Source: Shimia sp. SK013 (GTDB lineage Bacteria; Pseudomonadota; Alphaproteobacteria; Rhodobacterales; Rhodobacteraceae). Taken from it: 64,000 nucleotides of DNA. A program made the translations under genes and the position numbers. A model generated the notes under the pieces. It made no database searches, was not told the origin of the DNA, and saw nothing but the letters and a program-made list of their open reading frames with translations. Below are positions 38,235-46,781 of this stretch, piece by piece; positions within the stretch are counted from its first letter, which is position 1, and each line of letters opens with the position of its first letter. The stretch spans positions 558,001-622,000 of the forward strand of contig NZ_LAJH01000009.1 in NCBI RefSeq assembly GCF_001292625.1, given 5' to 3'.

Positions 38235-38785
38235 TTAGTTTGGCGTCAGTTCTCGGCGCGCGTCGTCAAAGATCGCCGCCAGTTCCCGCAGGCCGTCCGT
38301 CGGAGCTTCCTCCTTCGCCGCCACCCGCGCACTGGGCAACATCGGGAAGGTCACAAGCGACACTTCCCAGAGTTCCAGTTCCTGCAAGAGCCTTTCGCCC
38401 TTTTCGCTCTTTGTGGCGCGCACCGTACGATAGCCGATCGACAAACCGTCAATCGCGCCCGCCTCAATCAAGGCTGCCGCCTCACGCCCTTTGACTACAT
38501 CGGTCAAGAGTCGCCCTTTGACCCAAAGGCCTCGCCCATCCTCGTTTACCTCATCCCAAATCCCGATAGGTTGCGCAGGGTCATGCTGCCACAGCATTTT
38601 GACGGATCTGCCCGCGAGCTTTAGCGCCTCAAGGGATGCCGCATACGCTCCTTTGCGCACCACATCTCCGCCACGGTCGGTCTTGCCAAAAAGGACTCAT
38701 AGCCCTCAATCTTTGTGCCGTCCGCCACCGACAACCCATCGCCAAATCGCGCAAATTTGCGTTCCAGTTCTATTTCCACCGTCAT
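38235..38785 (-). pseudogene. GTA gp4 prohead protease, frameshifted
   Basis: HK97 prohead protease family. ATG 38785 with GGAGAAGG upstream starts MTVEIELERKFARFG and runs to KIEGYESF, then leaves frame. The remainder (VVRKGAYAASLEALKLAGRSV to RELTPN, 38235-38663) is in another frame. The break is at a run of five T (minus strand, 38688-38692) where six would read ESFFGKTDRGGDVVRKG. One base is therefore missing. His and Ser regions (MLWQHDP, IDGLSIGY) of the protease lie in the downstream part. A sequencing error, programmed slippage or true pseudogene are all possible. Confidence 0.9.
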
Positions 38786-38806
38786 ACCACTTCCCTTCTC
38801 CGCCCT

Positions 38807-39034
38807 TCACGGCGTCACACCCATCACCGATTGAAACGCCTGTGCCAGGATCACGCCAACCACGCCGTAAACTGTCAACCAAAGCCGCCTTTCCAGCTTT
38901 TCAATCGCACTTTCCATCTTGTCCAACCGTCTGTTCAAGCTATCAAACTGCAATTTCGCGACCCGTTCATGCGCCTCAAGACGCAACCCCGGCGCGCAGT
39001 CAAATGCTTCAAAACCAATCCGATGTTCACTCAT
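38807..39034 (-). CDS. GTA gp3.5, small membrane-anchored protein
   Basis: 75 residues from ATG 39034, which overlaps the portal gene stop by 8 bases. An amphipathic coiled-coil segment (about 23-45) precedes a C-terminal hydrophobic helix (LWLTVYGVVGVILAQAF). A small gene of this kind is usual between portal and protease genes in RcGTA-like clusters. Its role is not established. Confidence 0.8.
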   Translation of the reverse strand: MSEHRIGFEAFDCAPGLRLEAHERVAKLQFDSLNRRLDKMESAIEKLERRLWLTVYGVVGVILAQAFQSVMGVTP

Positions 39035-40205
39035 CCGCGTCTCCTTGCAGCGGCGGCAAGCCCAACAGCGCACGTTTCTCTGCTTCGCTAAGAAAATCAG
39101 CCGTCGCCACACGCGCCCATTGCGCATCCCGCTCCCCCGCCAGCGCTGGCACCTGATCCAGATCCGGCTTCAGCGTGACTTCTTCACCAGCACATCCCGC
39201 CAACCAGTCCCCGACGGTCGCGGCCACACGCGTTGCCAACGGCAACACCGTCAGCCGGAAAAAGGCCCGATGCGCTTCTTGATAGTTCGCATAAGTCGCA
39301 TCCCCCTGAATGCCCAGCAGCATCGGCGGAACCCCAAACGCAAGGGCAATCTCCCGCGCAGCCGCCTCTTTGGTCTTTTGGAATTCCATGTCGCTTGGTG
39401 AAAACCCCATCGGTTTCCAATCCAGTCCACCTTCCAGCAACATTGGTCTGCCAGCGTTGCGCGCGCCTTGATGATGGCTCTCCATTTCGCCGATCAAGCG
39501 ATCATATTGATCTGTGCTCAGGCTGCTTTGACCCTCTGCTCCGCGATACACAATTGCCCCGCTCGGTCGCGCCGCATTGTCCAGCAGCGCCTTCGACCAT
39601 CGCGACGCACTGTTGTGCACGTCAATTGCCATCGCTGCGGCCTGCAACGGAGAAAACCCATAGTGATCGTCCTGCGGATGAAATGCTTTGATGTGGCAGA
39701 TCGGCGACCGCTCGCCAACATCGAACCGGTGTTTGCGCGCCCCTACCGCATATTCATACCCCACAGGCCAGCCATCCGCGCCAGGCACCACGTTCATGCG
39801 GTCCGACCGTAGAACATGCAGCTCCAAAGGCAGACCGTCCTCATGACCAACGGCCTCGACATAGCCATTTCCCGACAGCAAAAGTTGACTGTACAGCGCC
39901 TCAAACAGCTCGGCGCGCCCCTGCGCCATGTTCGGCGACCGGATCAACGCCAAAACAGGGTGTGTTTCAAACCGCTCGCTTGCAGTTTGCAACACGAGCG
40001 GCAGCGCCGCAGCCGCCTCAGCAATCAGTTTGACCGAGCGAAACCCAACCGGGTTTCCTGCAAAACCCGAACGCGTCAGCGACACGGTGTCCCTCGGACT
40101 CCAAGCGACGCGCCCCGCACCGTGCCACGCCATAACCGGCCCTGTCGCGCTGGCTTTCGTTTCCGGTGTCGCCGTCGCCTCGCGCCGTAGAAAATCCAAT
40201 AACAT
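39027..40205 (-). CDS. GTA gp3, phage portal protein
   Basis: 392 residues from ATG 40205 (MLLDFLRRE), matching the ~396 of RcGTA; the upstream extension to 40298 is not coding-like. HK97-family portal: forms the dodecameric DNA gate of the head. Blocks include SLTRSGFAGNPVGFRSVKLI spread over residues about 43-62, LLSGNGYVEAV, FHPQDDHYGFSPLQAA and FGVPPMLLGIQGDATYANYQEA. Intact. Confidence 0.94.
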   Translation of the reverse strand: MLLDFLRREATATPETKASATGPVMAWHGAGRVAWSPRDTVSLTRSGFAGNPVGFRSVKLIAEAAAALPLVLQTASERFETHPVLALIRSPNMAQGRAELFEALYSQLLLSGNGYVEAVGHEDGLPLELHVLRSDRMNVVPGADGWPVGYEYAVGARKHRFDVGERSPICHIKAFHPQDDHYGFSPLQAAAMAIDVHNSASRWSKALLDNAARPSGAIVYRGAEGQSSLSTDQYDRLIGEMESHHQGARNAGRPMLLEGGLDWKPMGFSPSDMEFQKTKEAAAREIALAFGVPPMLLGIQGDATYANYQEAHRAFFRLTVLPLATRVAATVGDWLAGCAGEEVTLKPDLDQVPALAGERDAQWARVATADFLSEAEKRALLGLPPLQGDADE

Positions 40206-40359
40206 CCCGTGCCGCTCCCGCCTGATATCACCTGCAAAGCCTATCGCTCCGCCTGGTCTCAAATCCTGTGTCCGCTTTGGACAAGAACAGTTATCCACCC
40301 TTTTTCTTAAATTGTGCCCATCCCGGCGCGCGATCCCCGTTGCGCCTTGTTTGTAAGGT

Positions 40360-41790
40360 TCAAAGCGCGCGCATCCTCGGGCGACGCCAACTCGCGGCAG
40401 GTTCGATCACCAACTCCGTTAGGGCCCACACCAGCGCATCCACCCGATCCGGACTGCCTTTGCCGTCAAACCCATGTGTGGTCATTGCACACATTTGATC
40501 TTCCAGCGCGTCCAGGTCCTGCATGTGCGCGACACGGCCCTGTTCATAAAGTGCCGCCACAGGTTCCGCCCGCGCCACCTTTCCGCGCGTGGCCCGCACA
40601 GCTTTGAACGGCACCAACGGGTCAATTTGGTTTATAACGGATTGCACCAAATCCCCGCCTTGATTGACCTCCGCCACCAACCGCTCAGCACCCCAAGCCT
40701 CCATCGCCGCCAGCGCGACCCGTGCCCAGGCATCCGGCGTGGCCGCCCGAACGGTTGCATCATCCAGCACCACTGCGCGCCAGTTCTGCACAGGCCCCTT
40801 GGCGATCACGCCCGCCACCACAATGCCGCACGCATCCGAACCGGCGTGCCCGGTGACCGGTGGATCCACCGCCACGACGATACGGTCCAGCTCCGGGACC
40901 TCCGCCAATCGGCCTGCATCCAACGATTACCGCCGCCACAACGCGCCCTCACTGTCTTCCAGAAGATGCCCGTCGAGTTCCTGCCGCCCCAGCCGCGTGC
41001 CGTCATAACGTGCACGCACCTCTTCAAGAAAGCTCAGTGCCAGGTTGGCCCGGTTTGCCTCTGTCGACGCCGAAGACGTCACCGTGCTTGGTGCCTTTAG
41101 CAACACTTTCAACACCCCGACATTGCGCGGAGTGGTCGTCACGCATTGCTGCGGGTGCGCACCTAACCGCAGCCCAAACTGCAACTGATCCCACGTCGCT
41201 TGGCCATTGCGCCACTTTGCCAATTCATCCACCCAGGCCGCATCAAACTGCGGCCCGCGCAGCCCTTCGGGGTCATGTGCAGAAAACGCCTGCGCTACGG
41301 CTCCGTTCGGCCAAACAAGCCGCTTACGACCAGCCTCCCACACCGGACGCCGATCCGGCGGGGAACAAGCCAAAAGTCCGCTCTCGCCGAACACCATCAC
41401 CTCGCGCACCTGATCAATTGTCTCCCCCACTAGGGCAACCCGTCGCGCGCGACCAGCATCCAGTGGACCCGCGCCCTCGACCTTGCTGCGCACCCATTCC
41501 GCCCCGGCACGGGTTTTCCCGGCACCACGTCCCCCAAGGATCACCCAGCTCTTCCACCCGCCCTCCGGCGGCAGTTGGTGCGGCAAGGCCCAAAAATCGA
41601 ACAAAAAAGGCAGCGCCAGCAAATCTTCCTCACTCAGGTCGTCGAGGAATTCGGCCTGTATCTCGGCAGTCTCTGAGGCGATCCAAGCGGCACCGGATCG
41701 AAGATCTTGCCCGCTCGAGGTCGATGTCAGGTCCGCCACGGCTCGCACCGGTTTTGAGGTCGCGTTTTTCAATGTCACTCTCCGCTTCAA
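40360..41790 (-). pseudogene. GTA gp2 terminase large subunit, split by in-frame TAA
   Basis: DNA-packaging motor. Codons 1-287 carry the ATPase half: Walker A GGRGAGKTRAG and Walker B FDAAWVDELAKW. Codon 288 is TAA (40927-40929; LWRR-stop-SLDAGRL). The nuclease half resumes in the same frame (ELDRIVVAVDPPVTG, AEVNQGGDLV, DALVWALTEL) to 40360. The break lies at the ATPase-nuclease linker. A TTG two codons later could restart but has no good ribosome-binding site. The N-terminal start is uncertain (ATG 41790, or GTG 41748/41739) because the region overlaps gp1. Nonsense mutation is the simplest reading. Confidence 0.9.
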
Positions 41791-41980
41791 TCGCCATGCG
41801 AATGCACTGGCGCACTTCGTTCAAAACTTGCCCGGCGTTGCCTGGCAAAACCGCACTGACAGCCTGAAGCTGGGTGCACATCACAATGAGATCGTCAGTT
41901 GCAGATCGCAGCGCCGCCTTGACGGCCGCAATCTCTGGGTCCAGCGCCAAACCGGTCTTTGGCGTGTATGTGGGGGTCAT
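41630..41980 (-). CDS. GTA gp1, small terminase-like protein
   Basis: 116 residues, first gene of the cluster. Typical gp1 sequence: YTPKTGLALDPEIAAVKAAL, the helical VSAVLPGNAGQVLNEVRQ and RSSIRCRLDRLRDCR. In RcGTA it acts as the small terminase. Its 3' half overlaps the start of the terminase gene in another frame. Upstream lies the GTA promoter region with two palindromes (42077-42113). Confidence 0.88.
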   Translation of the reverse strand: MTPTYTPKTGLALDPEIAAVKAALRSATDDLIVMCTQLQAVSAVLPGNAGQVLNEVRQCIRMAIEAESDIEKRDLKTGASRGGPDIDLERARSSIRCRLDRLRDCRDTGRIPRRPE

Positions 41981-42076
41981 TTGGGCTCATACCTCTCATG
42001 CGTGGCTTCCCCTCCAAACAAGAAACACGAAAAACGGCCTCGGAAGATCCGACGCCGCTTAAGGTGGTTTCCCGCA

Positions 42077-42113
42077 TCATGGATCAAACCATGACACATC
42101 TAATACAGTATTA
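42077..42113. promoter_or_regulatory. Two palindromes upstream of the GTA cluster
   Basis: TCATGG-N6-CCATGA (42077-42094) and the perfect 13-base palindrome TAATACAGTATTA (42101-42113) lie about 100 bases before gp1 in the 185-base GTA/mltG gap. They are candidate sites for the GTA activator or another regulator; the AT-rich second one could overlap a -10 region. Confidence 0.4.
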
Positions 42114-42164
42114 TTTTGAACGGGTTACCGCGTAGGTCGCACTCTATAGGCGCGAGGCAACACA

Positions 42165-43316
42165 TTAATCGTTGGCGCGCTCTGCCTCGATTTTTCTCCA
42201 TTCAGCAACGTTGGCGTTATGCTCAGAAAGGGTCTCTGCAAACGCATGCCCGCCAGTGCCATCCGCCACAAAGAAGATGTATGGCGTCTCATCAGGATTG
42301 GCAGCGGCCTCCAGACTGGCCCGTCCTGGGTTGGCAATCGGCGTGGGCGGCAGGCCCTCAATCACGTAAGTGTTCCAAGGAGTAGGTCCGCGCAGCTCAC
42401 TTTGACGCAGCCCACGCCCCAACACTCCAACGCCTTTGGTGACACCATAGATCACGGTTGGGTCGGTCTGAAGCCGCATGCCACGATCCAGACGGTTGGC
42501 AAACACGCTTGCCACCTGACGCCGTTCTTCCGGCACGCCGGTCTCTTTTTCGATGATCGACGCAAGGATCAGCATTTCTTCCGGCGAATTCAGCGGAACA
42601 TCGTCAGACCGCGATTCCCAAGCTGCGTTCAACAACACAGTCTGGGCTTCAGCCATGCGGACAATCACACTCTCACGGGTGTCACCTTGGCGCACTTCAT
42701 AGCTGTCGGGCGCGAGGCTGCCCTCGACAGGTTGCGAAATCTCGCCGCTCAGCAAGTCGATGTTGTTGAGCGCATCCATCACCTGCCAGCTGGTCACGCC
42801 TTCGGCCACCGCGATGCGATAGCGCGTATCTGCCTGGTCACGAACCGCCGTGAACGCCTCAGGCGCCTCGTCTTCAGAAGGGCTAAACTCCGCCACTTCC
42901 ACAAACCGTCCTGTCGTCGGATCCAACTCACGCACTTGCACTTGCTGACGGGTGACCCCCACGCGATAGACCACTTCGGTCCCACATGTGCTCGCCCCAC
43001 CACGCGTAACAATGTCTACAATTTCTTCCATCGAGGCCTGTTCAGGCACAAGAAAGCTACCGGCCTTCAGTTTGTCCGCTTTACCTGCATAGTCAGCGCC
43101 AATCCGAAACAACGCGCCGTTGGCAATGGCTTCGTTTTTCTCAAGGTCGGCCGACACGCGGCTCATGTTTGATCCGGGCTGCACCCGCAAACACATCGCT
43201 TCAGATAGCGGGCCTTCAGCGCGATAGGTCGTCTGCGCCGCCAGGATCAGGCCACCTAAAAGGAAAAGGGCCACGACCAGCAATGTGACCGCATTAGACG
43301 CGATGTGGCGCCACAT
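42165..43316 (-). CDS. mltG: Endolytic murein transglycosylase MltG
   Basis: 383 residues: one N-terminal transmembrane helix (about 9-29), a LysM-like domain and the YceG catalytic domain. The catalytic Glu is in LASIIEKETGVPEERRQVASVF, and FANRLDRGMRLQTDPTVIYG follows. It cuts nascent glycan strands and sets their length. It begins at the last base of fabF (1-base overlap), so it belongs to the fab transcript. The C-terminal FFVADGTGGHAFAETLSEHN is standard. Confidence 0.95.
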   Translation of the reverse strand: MWRHIASNAVTLLVVALFLLGGLILAAQTTYRAEGPLSEAMCLRVQPGSNMSRVSADLEKNEAIANGALFRIGADYAGKADKLKAGSFLVPEQASMEEIVDIVTRGGASTCGTEVVYRVGVTRQQVQVRELDPTTGRFVEVAEFSPSEDEAPEAFTAVRDQADTRYRIAVAEGVTSWQVMDALNNIDLLSGEISQPVEGSLAPDSYEVRQGDTRESVIVRMAEAQTVLLNAAWESRSDDVPLNSPEEMLILASIIEKETGVPEERRQVASVFANRLDRGMRLQTDPTVIYGVTKGVGVLGRGLRQSELRGPTPWNTYVIEGLPPTPIANPGRASLEAAANPDETPYIFFVADGTGGHAFAETLSEHNANVAEWRKIEAERAND

Positions 43317-44575
43317 CAGTCAACCTTTCCAAAGATCACCGACGCGTTGGTTCCGCCAAAGCCAAAGCTGTTGGACAGAGCGATATTGATTTCGCGCTCC
43401 CGCTTCTGGTTGGGCGCAAGATCGATCTTTGTGTCCACGGCCTGTTCGTCCAGATTTATGGTCGGCGGTGCAACTTGATCCCGGATCGCGAGGATCGAGA
43501 AAATCGCTTCAATCGCGCCCGCAGCGCCCAACAGGTGGCCGGTCATCGATTTGGTCGACGACATGGTCACATTACCCGCATGGTCGCCCAACAGGCGTTC
43601 AACTGCGCCCAACTCGATGGTGTCGGCCATGGTCGAGGTACCGTGCGCATTGATGTAGTCGATGTCTTTGGGTTCCAGACCCGCTTTCTTCAGCGCTGCG
43701 CGCATCGACCGTTCGCCACCTTCACCGGTCTCGGCAGGTGCAGTGATGTGATAAGCGTCGCCCGACAGGCCATAGCCCAATACTTCGGCGTAAATCTTCG
43801 CGCCACGCGCTTTGGCGTGTTCGTATTCTTCCAGCACAACGATGCCGGCTCCTTCGCCCATGACAAATCCATCGCGGTCGTTGTCATATGGGCGGCTGGC
43901 TTTCTCAGGCGTATCGGCAAACTTAGTCGACAGCGCTTTACAGGCGTTAAAGCCTGCAATGCCGATCTCACAGATTGCGGCTTCGCCACCACCTGCAACC
44001 ATCACGTCTGCATCGTCGCTGGCAATCAAACGCGCCGCATCACCAATGGCGTGCGCACCAGTGGAACAAGCTGTCACAACCGAGTGGTTCGGACCTTTGA
44101 AGCCATATTCAATACTGACCTGACCAGAAATCAGGTTGATCAACGCACCGGGAATAAAGAACGGGGACACGCGACGCGGGCCTTTTTCGGCCATCATCAG
44201 AGTTGTCTTTTCAATCGACTGCAAACCGCCAATACCAGAGCCAATCATGACCCCAGTGCGTTCCAGCGATTCCGTATCTTCCGGCATCCATCCAGCGTCC
44301 TGAACCGCCATTTTAGATGCGGCCAGACCATAGAGAATGAAATCGTCTACCTTACGACGCTCTTTGGGCAGCATCCAATCGTCCGGATTGAACGTACCGT
44401 CCGTGCCATCGCCATACGGCACCTCACAGGCGTATTTCGTGGTCACACGCTCGGGATCAAACCGGGTGATGGTTCCAGCTCCGGACTGACCGTCAAGAAT
44501 ACGGGTCCAGCTTTCTTCCACTCCGGAAGCCAAAGGAGTGACGAGCCCAAGCCCGGTGACAACAACACGACGCAT
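43316..44575 (-). CDS. fabF: Beta-ketoacyl-ACP synthase II
   Basis: 419 residues. Condenses acyl-ACP with malonyl-ACP in fatty acid elongation. Active-site Cys170 in VVTACSTGAHAIGDA, and the two catalytic His in YINAHGTSTM and STKSMTGHLLGAAG. The N-terminus RRVVVTGLGLVTPL is normal. Usually acpP lies directly upstream; here about 1 kb of foreign-looking DNA intervenes. It is translationally coupled to mltG. Confidence 0.98.
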   Translation of the reverse strand: MRRVVVTGLGLVTPLASGVEESWTRILDGQSGAGTITRFDPERVTTKYACEVPYGDGTDGTFNPDDWMLPKERRKVDDFILYGLAASKMAVQDAGWMPEDTESLERTGVMIGSGIGGLQSIEKTTLMMAEKGPRRVSPFFIPGALINLISGQVSIEYGFKGPNHSVVTACSTGAHAIGDAARLIASDDADVMVAGGGEAAICEIGIAGFNACKALSTKFADTPEKASRPYDNDRDGFVMGEGAGIVVLEEYEHAKARGAKIYAEVLGYGLSGDAYHITAPAETGEGGERSMRAALKKAGLEPKDIDYINAHGTSTMADTIELGAVERLLGDHAGNVTMSSTKSMTGHLLGAAGAIEAIFSILAIRDQVAPPTINLDEQAVDTKIDLAPNQKREREINIALSNSFGFGGTNASVIFGKVD

Positions 44576-44823
44576 AATTATGCCCTTCCTCAGAAGTCTT
44601 TTCTTGCTCTTACCGCGTTACCATCGTCTTGAGCAAGACCACGGGCCGCGAAACCTTGCGCCCATTTGGGGGTCACGCCTTCGGCTTTCAACGCTATTCG
44701 CGAATTTTCTCTGGCGCGTCTGATCCAAAAAAGGAAACGCCCGCCGCGCTTTGAGCGAGACGGCCGTTTCAAATTTTGCATCAGGAACCGGTCCAACTCA
44801 GAGCGCGTTCCCGACTTTCGGAG
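44576..44823. other. Non-coding stretch between fabF and the acpP remnant
   Basis: About 250 bases upstream of fabF. A short minus-strand frame (about 68 codons) exists here but has no convincing start or family. I see only the fabF ribosome-binding site (GGAAGGGC near 44588) and a stretch that presumably holds the fabF promoter. Confidence 0.4.
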
Positions 44824-44887
44824 CTTAGGAAACTTCGGTGAAGAAGGTCACAGCCTCGCCAACGGTCTGGATGGTTTCGGCTGCGTC
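44824..44887 (-). pseudogene. Remnant of a second acpP 3' end
   Basis: On the minus strand this reads [20 protein letters not shown] then stop, against [20 protein letters not shown] at the end of the intact acpP. By eye about 54 of 64 bases match, including the stop and the next few bases (TAAGCTC). The remainder of acpP is absent. It looks like the displaced or duplicated tail of acyl carrier protein beside fabF, its usual neighbour. Confidence 0.75.
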
Positions 44888-44928
44888 GCCTTTGGATCCG
44901 AATTTGGTACCTTCTTTTTGGCTTGCTC

Positions 44929-45417
44929 CTATTTCTTCCCGCACCGCGACTTCAGTTCCTTCGCAATTGCTTTAAGGCGACGTTCTGTTAGGCCTACATT
45001 GTCTTCGGCGACGTCAAGGTTCCGAGCAACCAGTTTGAGCTCAGTACGCTTTTCATTCATGTTTCTATTCACAGCCTTTGACGCAGTCTTCAATGACTTC
45101 TTACGCGCACGGTCGCCTTCCGCTTTCCAAGCTTTGTCTAAGTCAGCTTTTTGAGCTTCAAGTCCTCGGAATTATTTCTGGAATATTCGTTGCTTTTGCT
45201 CAAATTCATCAATGTCATCCTGACCTTCGTACAAATACCCCGTCTCGCTTTTTTTGTGTTTACGCAAACTATCGCAATTCATCCGCGTATAATTGACGCC
45301 CCCGGACGGTAATGACTCCGGTCCTTCAGCACTGCTCGGAAGAGCAGAAACCATGAACAAAGAACAGGCTAACCCAATGCTGGCTTTCAGAAGTCTGGTA
45401 AATTCGATCCTCTTCAT
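44929..45417 (-). pseudogene. Secreted coiled-coil protein gene interrupted by in-frame TAA
   Basis: ATG 45417 is preceded by a purine-rich AAGGGAAGGAAAA site. A signal peptide covers about residues 1-30 (hydrophobic core ASIGLACSLFMVSALPSSAE). After 81 codons there is TAA (45172-45174, EQKQRIFQK-stop-FRGLEAQKAD). The same frame then continues for 80 more codons of Lys/Glu/Ala-rich coiled coil (to SRCGKK) ending in TAG. The two parts look like one protein of about 162 residues. Codon use is clearly more A/T-rich than in the fab genes around it. I do not recognise a family. It may be a decayed, horizontally acquired gene; the shortened product could still be made. Confidence 0.6.
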
Positions 45418-45513
45418 TCTGATTTTCCTTCCCTTTTGATCTCGTGGGCCACGCGCCAACAACATAAACTAAAAGAGAGGTTTTCCAAAATTGAGGGCTG
45501 AAGGGCGCACAGA

Positions 45514-45542
45514 AAAGGCCCCCGCCAATGGCGAGGGCCTTA
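45514..45542 (-). terminator. Terminator after acpP
   Basis: AAGGCCCTCGCC-ATT-GGCGGGGGCCTTTT on the minus strand, 25 bases after the acpP stop. It isolates acpP from fabF, so fabF must have its own promoter or depend on readthrough. Confidence 0.85.
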
Positions 45543-45566
45543 AACGGCAAAAACCGTTTCCCGAGC

Positions 45567-45800
45567 TTAAGAAGCTTCGGTGATGAACTTCACAGCGTCG
45601 CCGAAAGTCTGGATGGTTTCAGCTGCGTCGTCTGGGATCTCGATGCCGAACTCTTCTTCGAAGGCCATTACCAGTTCCACAGTGTCCAGGCTGTCTGCGC
45701 CCAGATCGTCGATGAAGGAAGCCGCTTCAACAACTTTGTCTTCTTCTACACCCAGGTGCTCTACAACGATCTTTTTAACGCGGTCTGCGACGTCGCTCAT
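45567..45800 (-). CDS. acpP: Acyl carrier protein
   Basis: 77 residues, strongly acidic. Carries acyl chains on phosphopantetheine attached to Ser37 ([13 protein letters not shown]). It lies between fabG and fabF as expected for a fatty acid gene cluster. A hairpin GGGCCA-AG-TGGCCC lies at 45820-45833 in its leader, and a strong terminator follows. Confidence 0.98.
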   Translation of the reverse strand: MSDVADRVKKIVVEHLGVEEDKVVEAASFIDDLGADSLDTVELVMAFEEEFGIEIPDDAAETIQTFGDAVKFITEAS

Positions 45801-46026
45801 GTCAATTCCTCATTCGTGTCGGGCCAAGTGGCCCAGTTGCTCCCCCACCGGCGTGGCAGGATTGATAAATACCCCAAAGGGGCGGTTTTGGTCCGGCTTA
45901 CCGGTAAGTCTCCGGTCGCCACGAAGGCACTCGGAGAAATTCTTTGCCGCCTATAGCACATCCGCCAAACAAGGCAAACGCTTTCCCCGACGACAACAGC
46001 GGCCCCCTCTCAGGAGCCGCCAATGC

Positions 46027-46764
46027 TCACAACATGGCCATGCCGCCGTTCACATGCAAGGTCGAACCGGTCACATAACCCGCTTCAGGGCTTGCAAGAT
46101 AAAGAACTGCGGCTGCAATTTCTTCGGCGGCGCCCATGCGATTGGCCGGAATCTGCGTGTTGATCTTATCTTTCTGATCATCCGTCAGCTTGTCGGTCAT
46201 GGCGGTAGCAATGAAACCCGGCGCGATCGCGTTCGCAGTGATTCCCCGGCTCGCCACCTCATAGGCGATGGACTTGGTCATGCCGACCATGCCCGCCTTG
46301 GAGGCCGCATAATTCACCTGTCCGGGGTTGCCGGTCGCACCGACGATTGAGCTGATGTTAATGATCCGACCCCAACGGGACTTCATCATTGGACGCATAA
46401 CCCCGCGACACAGGCGCATGGCGCTGGTCAGGTTTACATCAATCACGCTCTGCCATTCATCATCGGACATACGCATGAAAATCTGGTCGCGGGTGATACC
46501 TGCGTTGTTCACCAGAATATCGACGCTGCCCATGGCTTCAATCGCCTGCTTTGGCAGGGCATCCACTGCCGCGCCGTCGCTCAGGTTACAGGGCAGCACG
46601 TGCGCACGTTCACCCAGTTCAGCGGCCAAAGCCTCAAGCGGCTCCACGCGGGTGCCCGACAGGCCTACAGTAGCGCCCGCAGCGTGCAACGCTTTTGCAA
46701 TCGCGCCGCCAATGCCACCAGATGCTCCGGTGATCAAAGCGGTTTTTCCAGTCAGATCAAACAT
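46027..46764 (-). CDS. fabG: 3-oxoacyl-ACP reductase
   Basis: 245 residues, short-chain dehydrogenase. NADPH motif ITGASGGIGGAIA (11-23), NNAGITRD, catalytic Ser and Tyr-x-x-x-Lys in NISSIVGATGNPGQVNYAASKAG. Reduces beta-ketoacyl-ACP. Starts 17 bases after fabD, same operon. Confidence 0.98.
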   Translation of the reverse strand: MFDLTGKTALITGASGGIGGAIAKALHAAGATVGLSGTRVEPLEALAAELGERAHVLPCNLSDGAAVDALPKQAIEAMGSVDILVNNAGITRDQIFMRMSDDEWQSVIDVNLTSAMRLCRGVMRPMMKSRWGRIINISSIVGATGNPGQVNYAASKAGMVGMTKSIAYEVASRGITANAIAPGFIATAMTDKLTDDQKDKINTQIPANRMGAAEEIAAAVLYLASPEAGYVTGSTLHVNGGMAML

Positions 46765-46781
46765 ATCTTACTTCCTATCCC

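Noticed and set aside
44590..44796. 68-codon minus-strand frame upstream of fabF
   Set aside because: No good start signal, no family resemblance and basic, low-complexity composition.
44666..45154. 162-codon plus-strand open frame between fabF and acpP
   Set aside because: It is antisense to the acpP remnant and the secreted-protein gene; the minus-strand reading explains the sequence better.
28197..45417. Alternative genetic code with TAA/TAG read as sense
   Set aside because: TAA and TAG end many intact core genes in the window (for example pgk with TAA, the ATP-grasp-like gene with TAG), so the code is standard; local decay or readthrough is enough.
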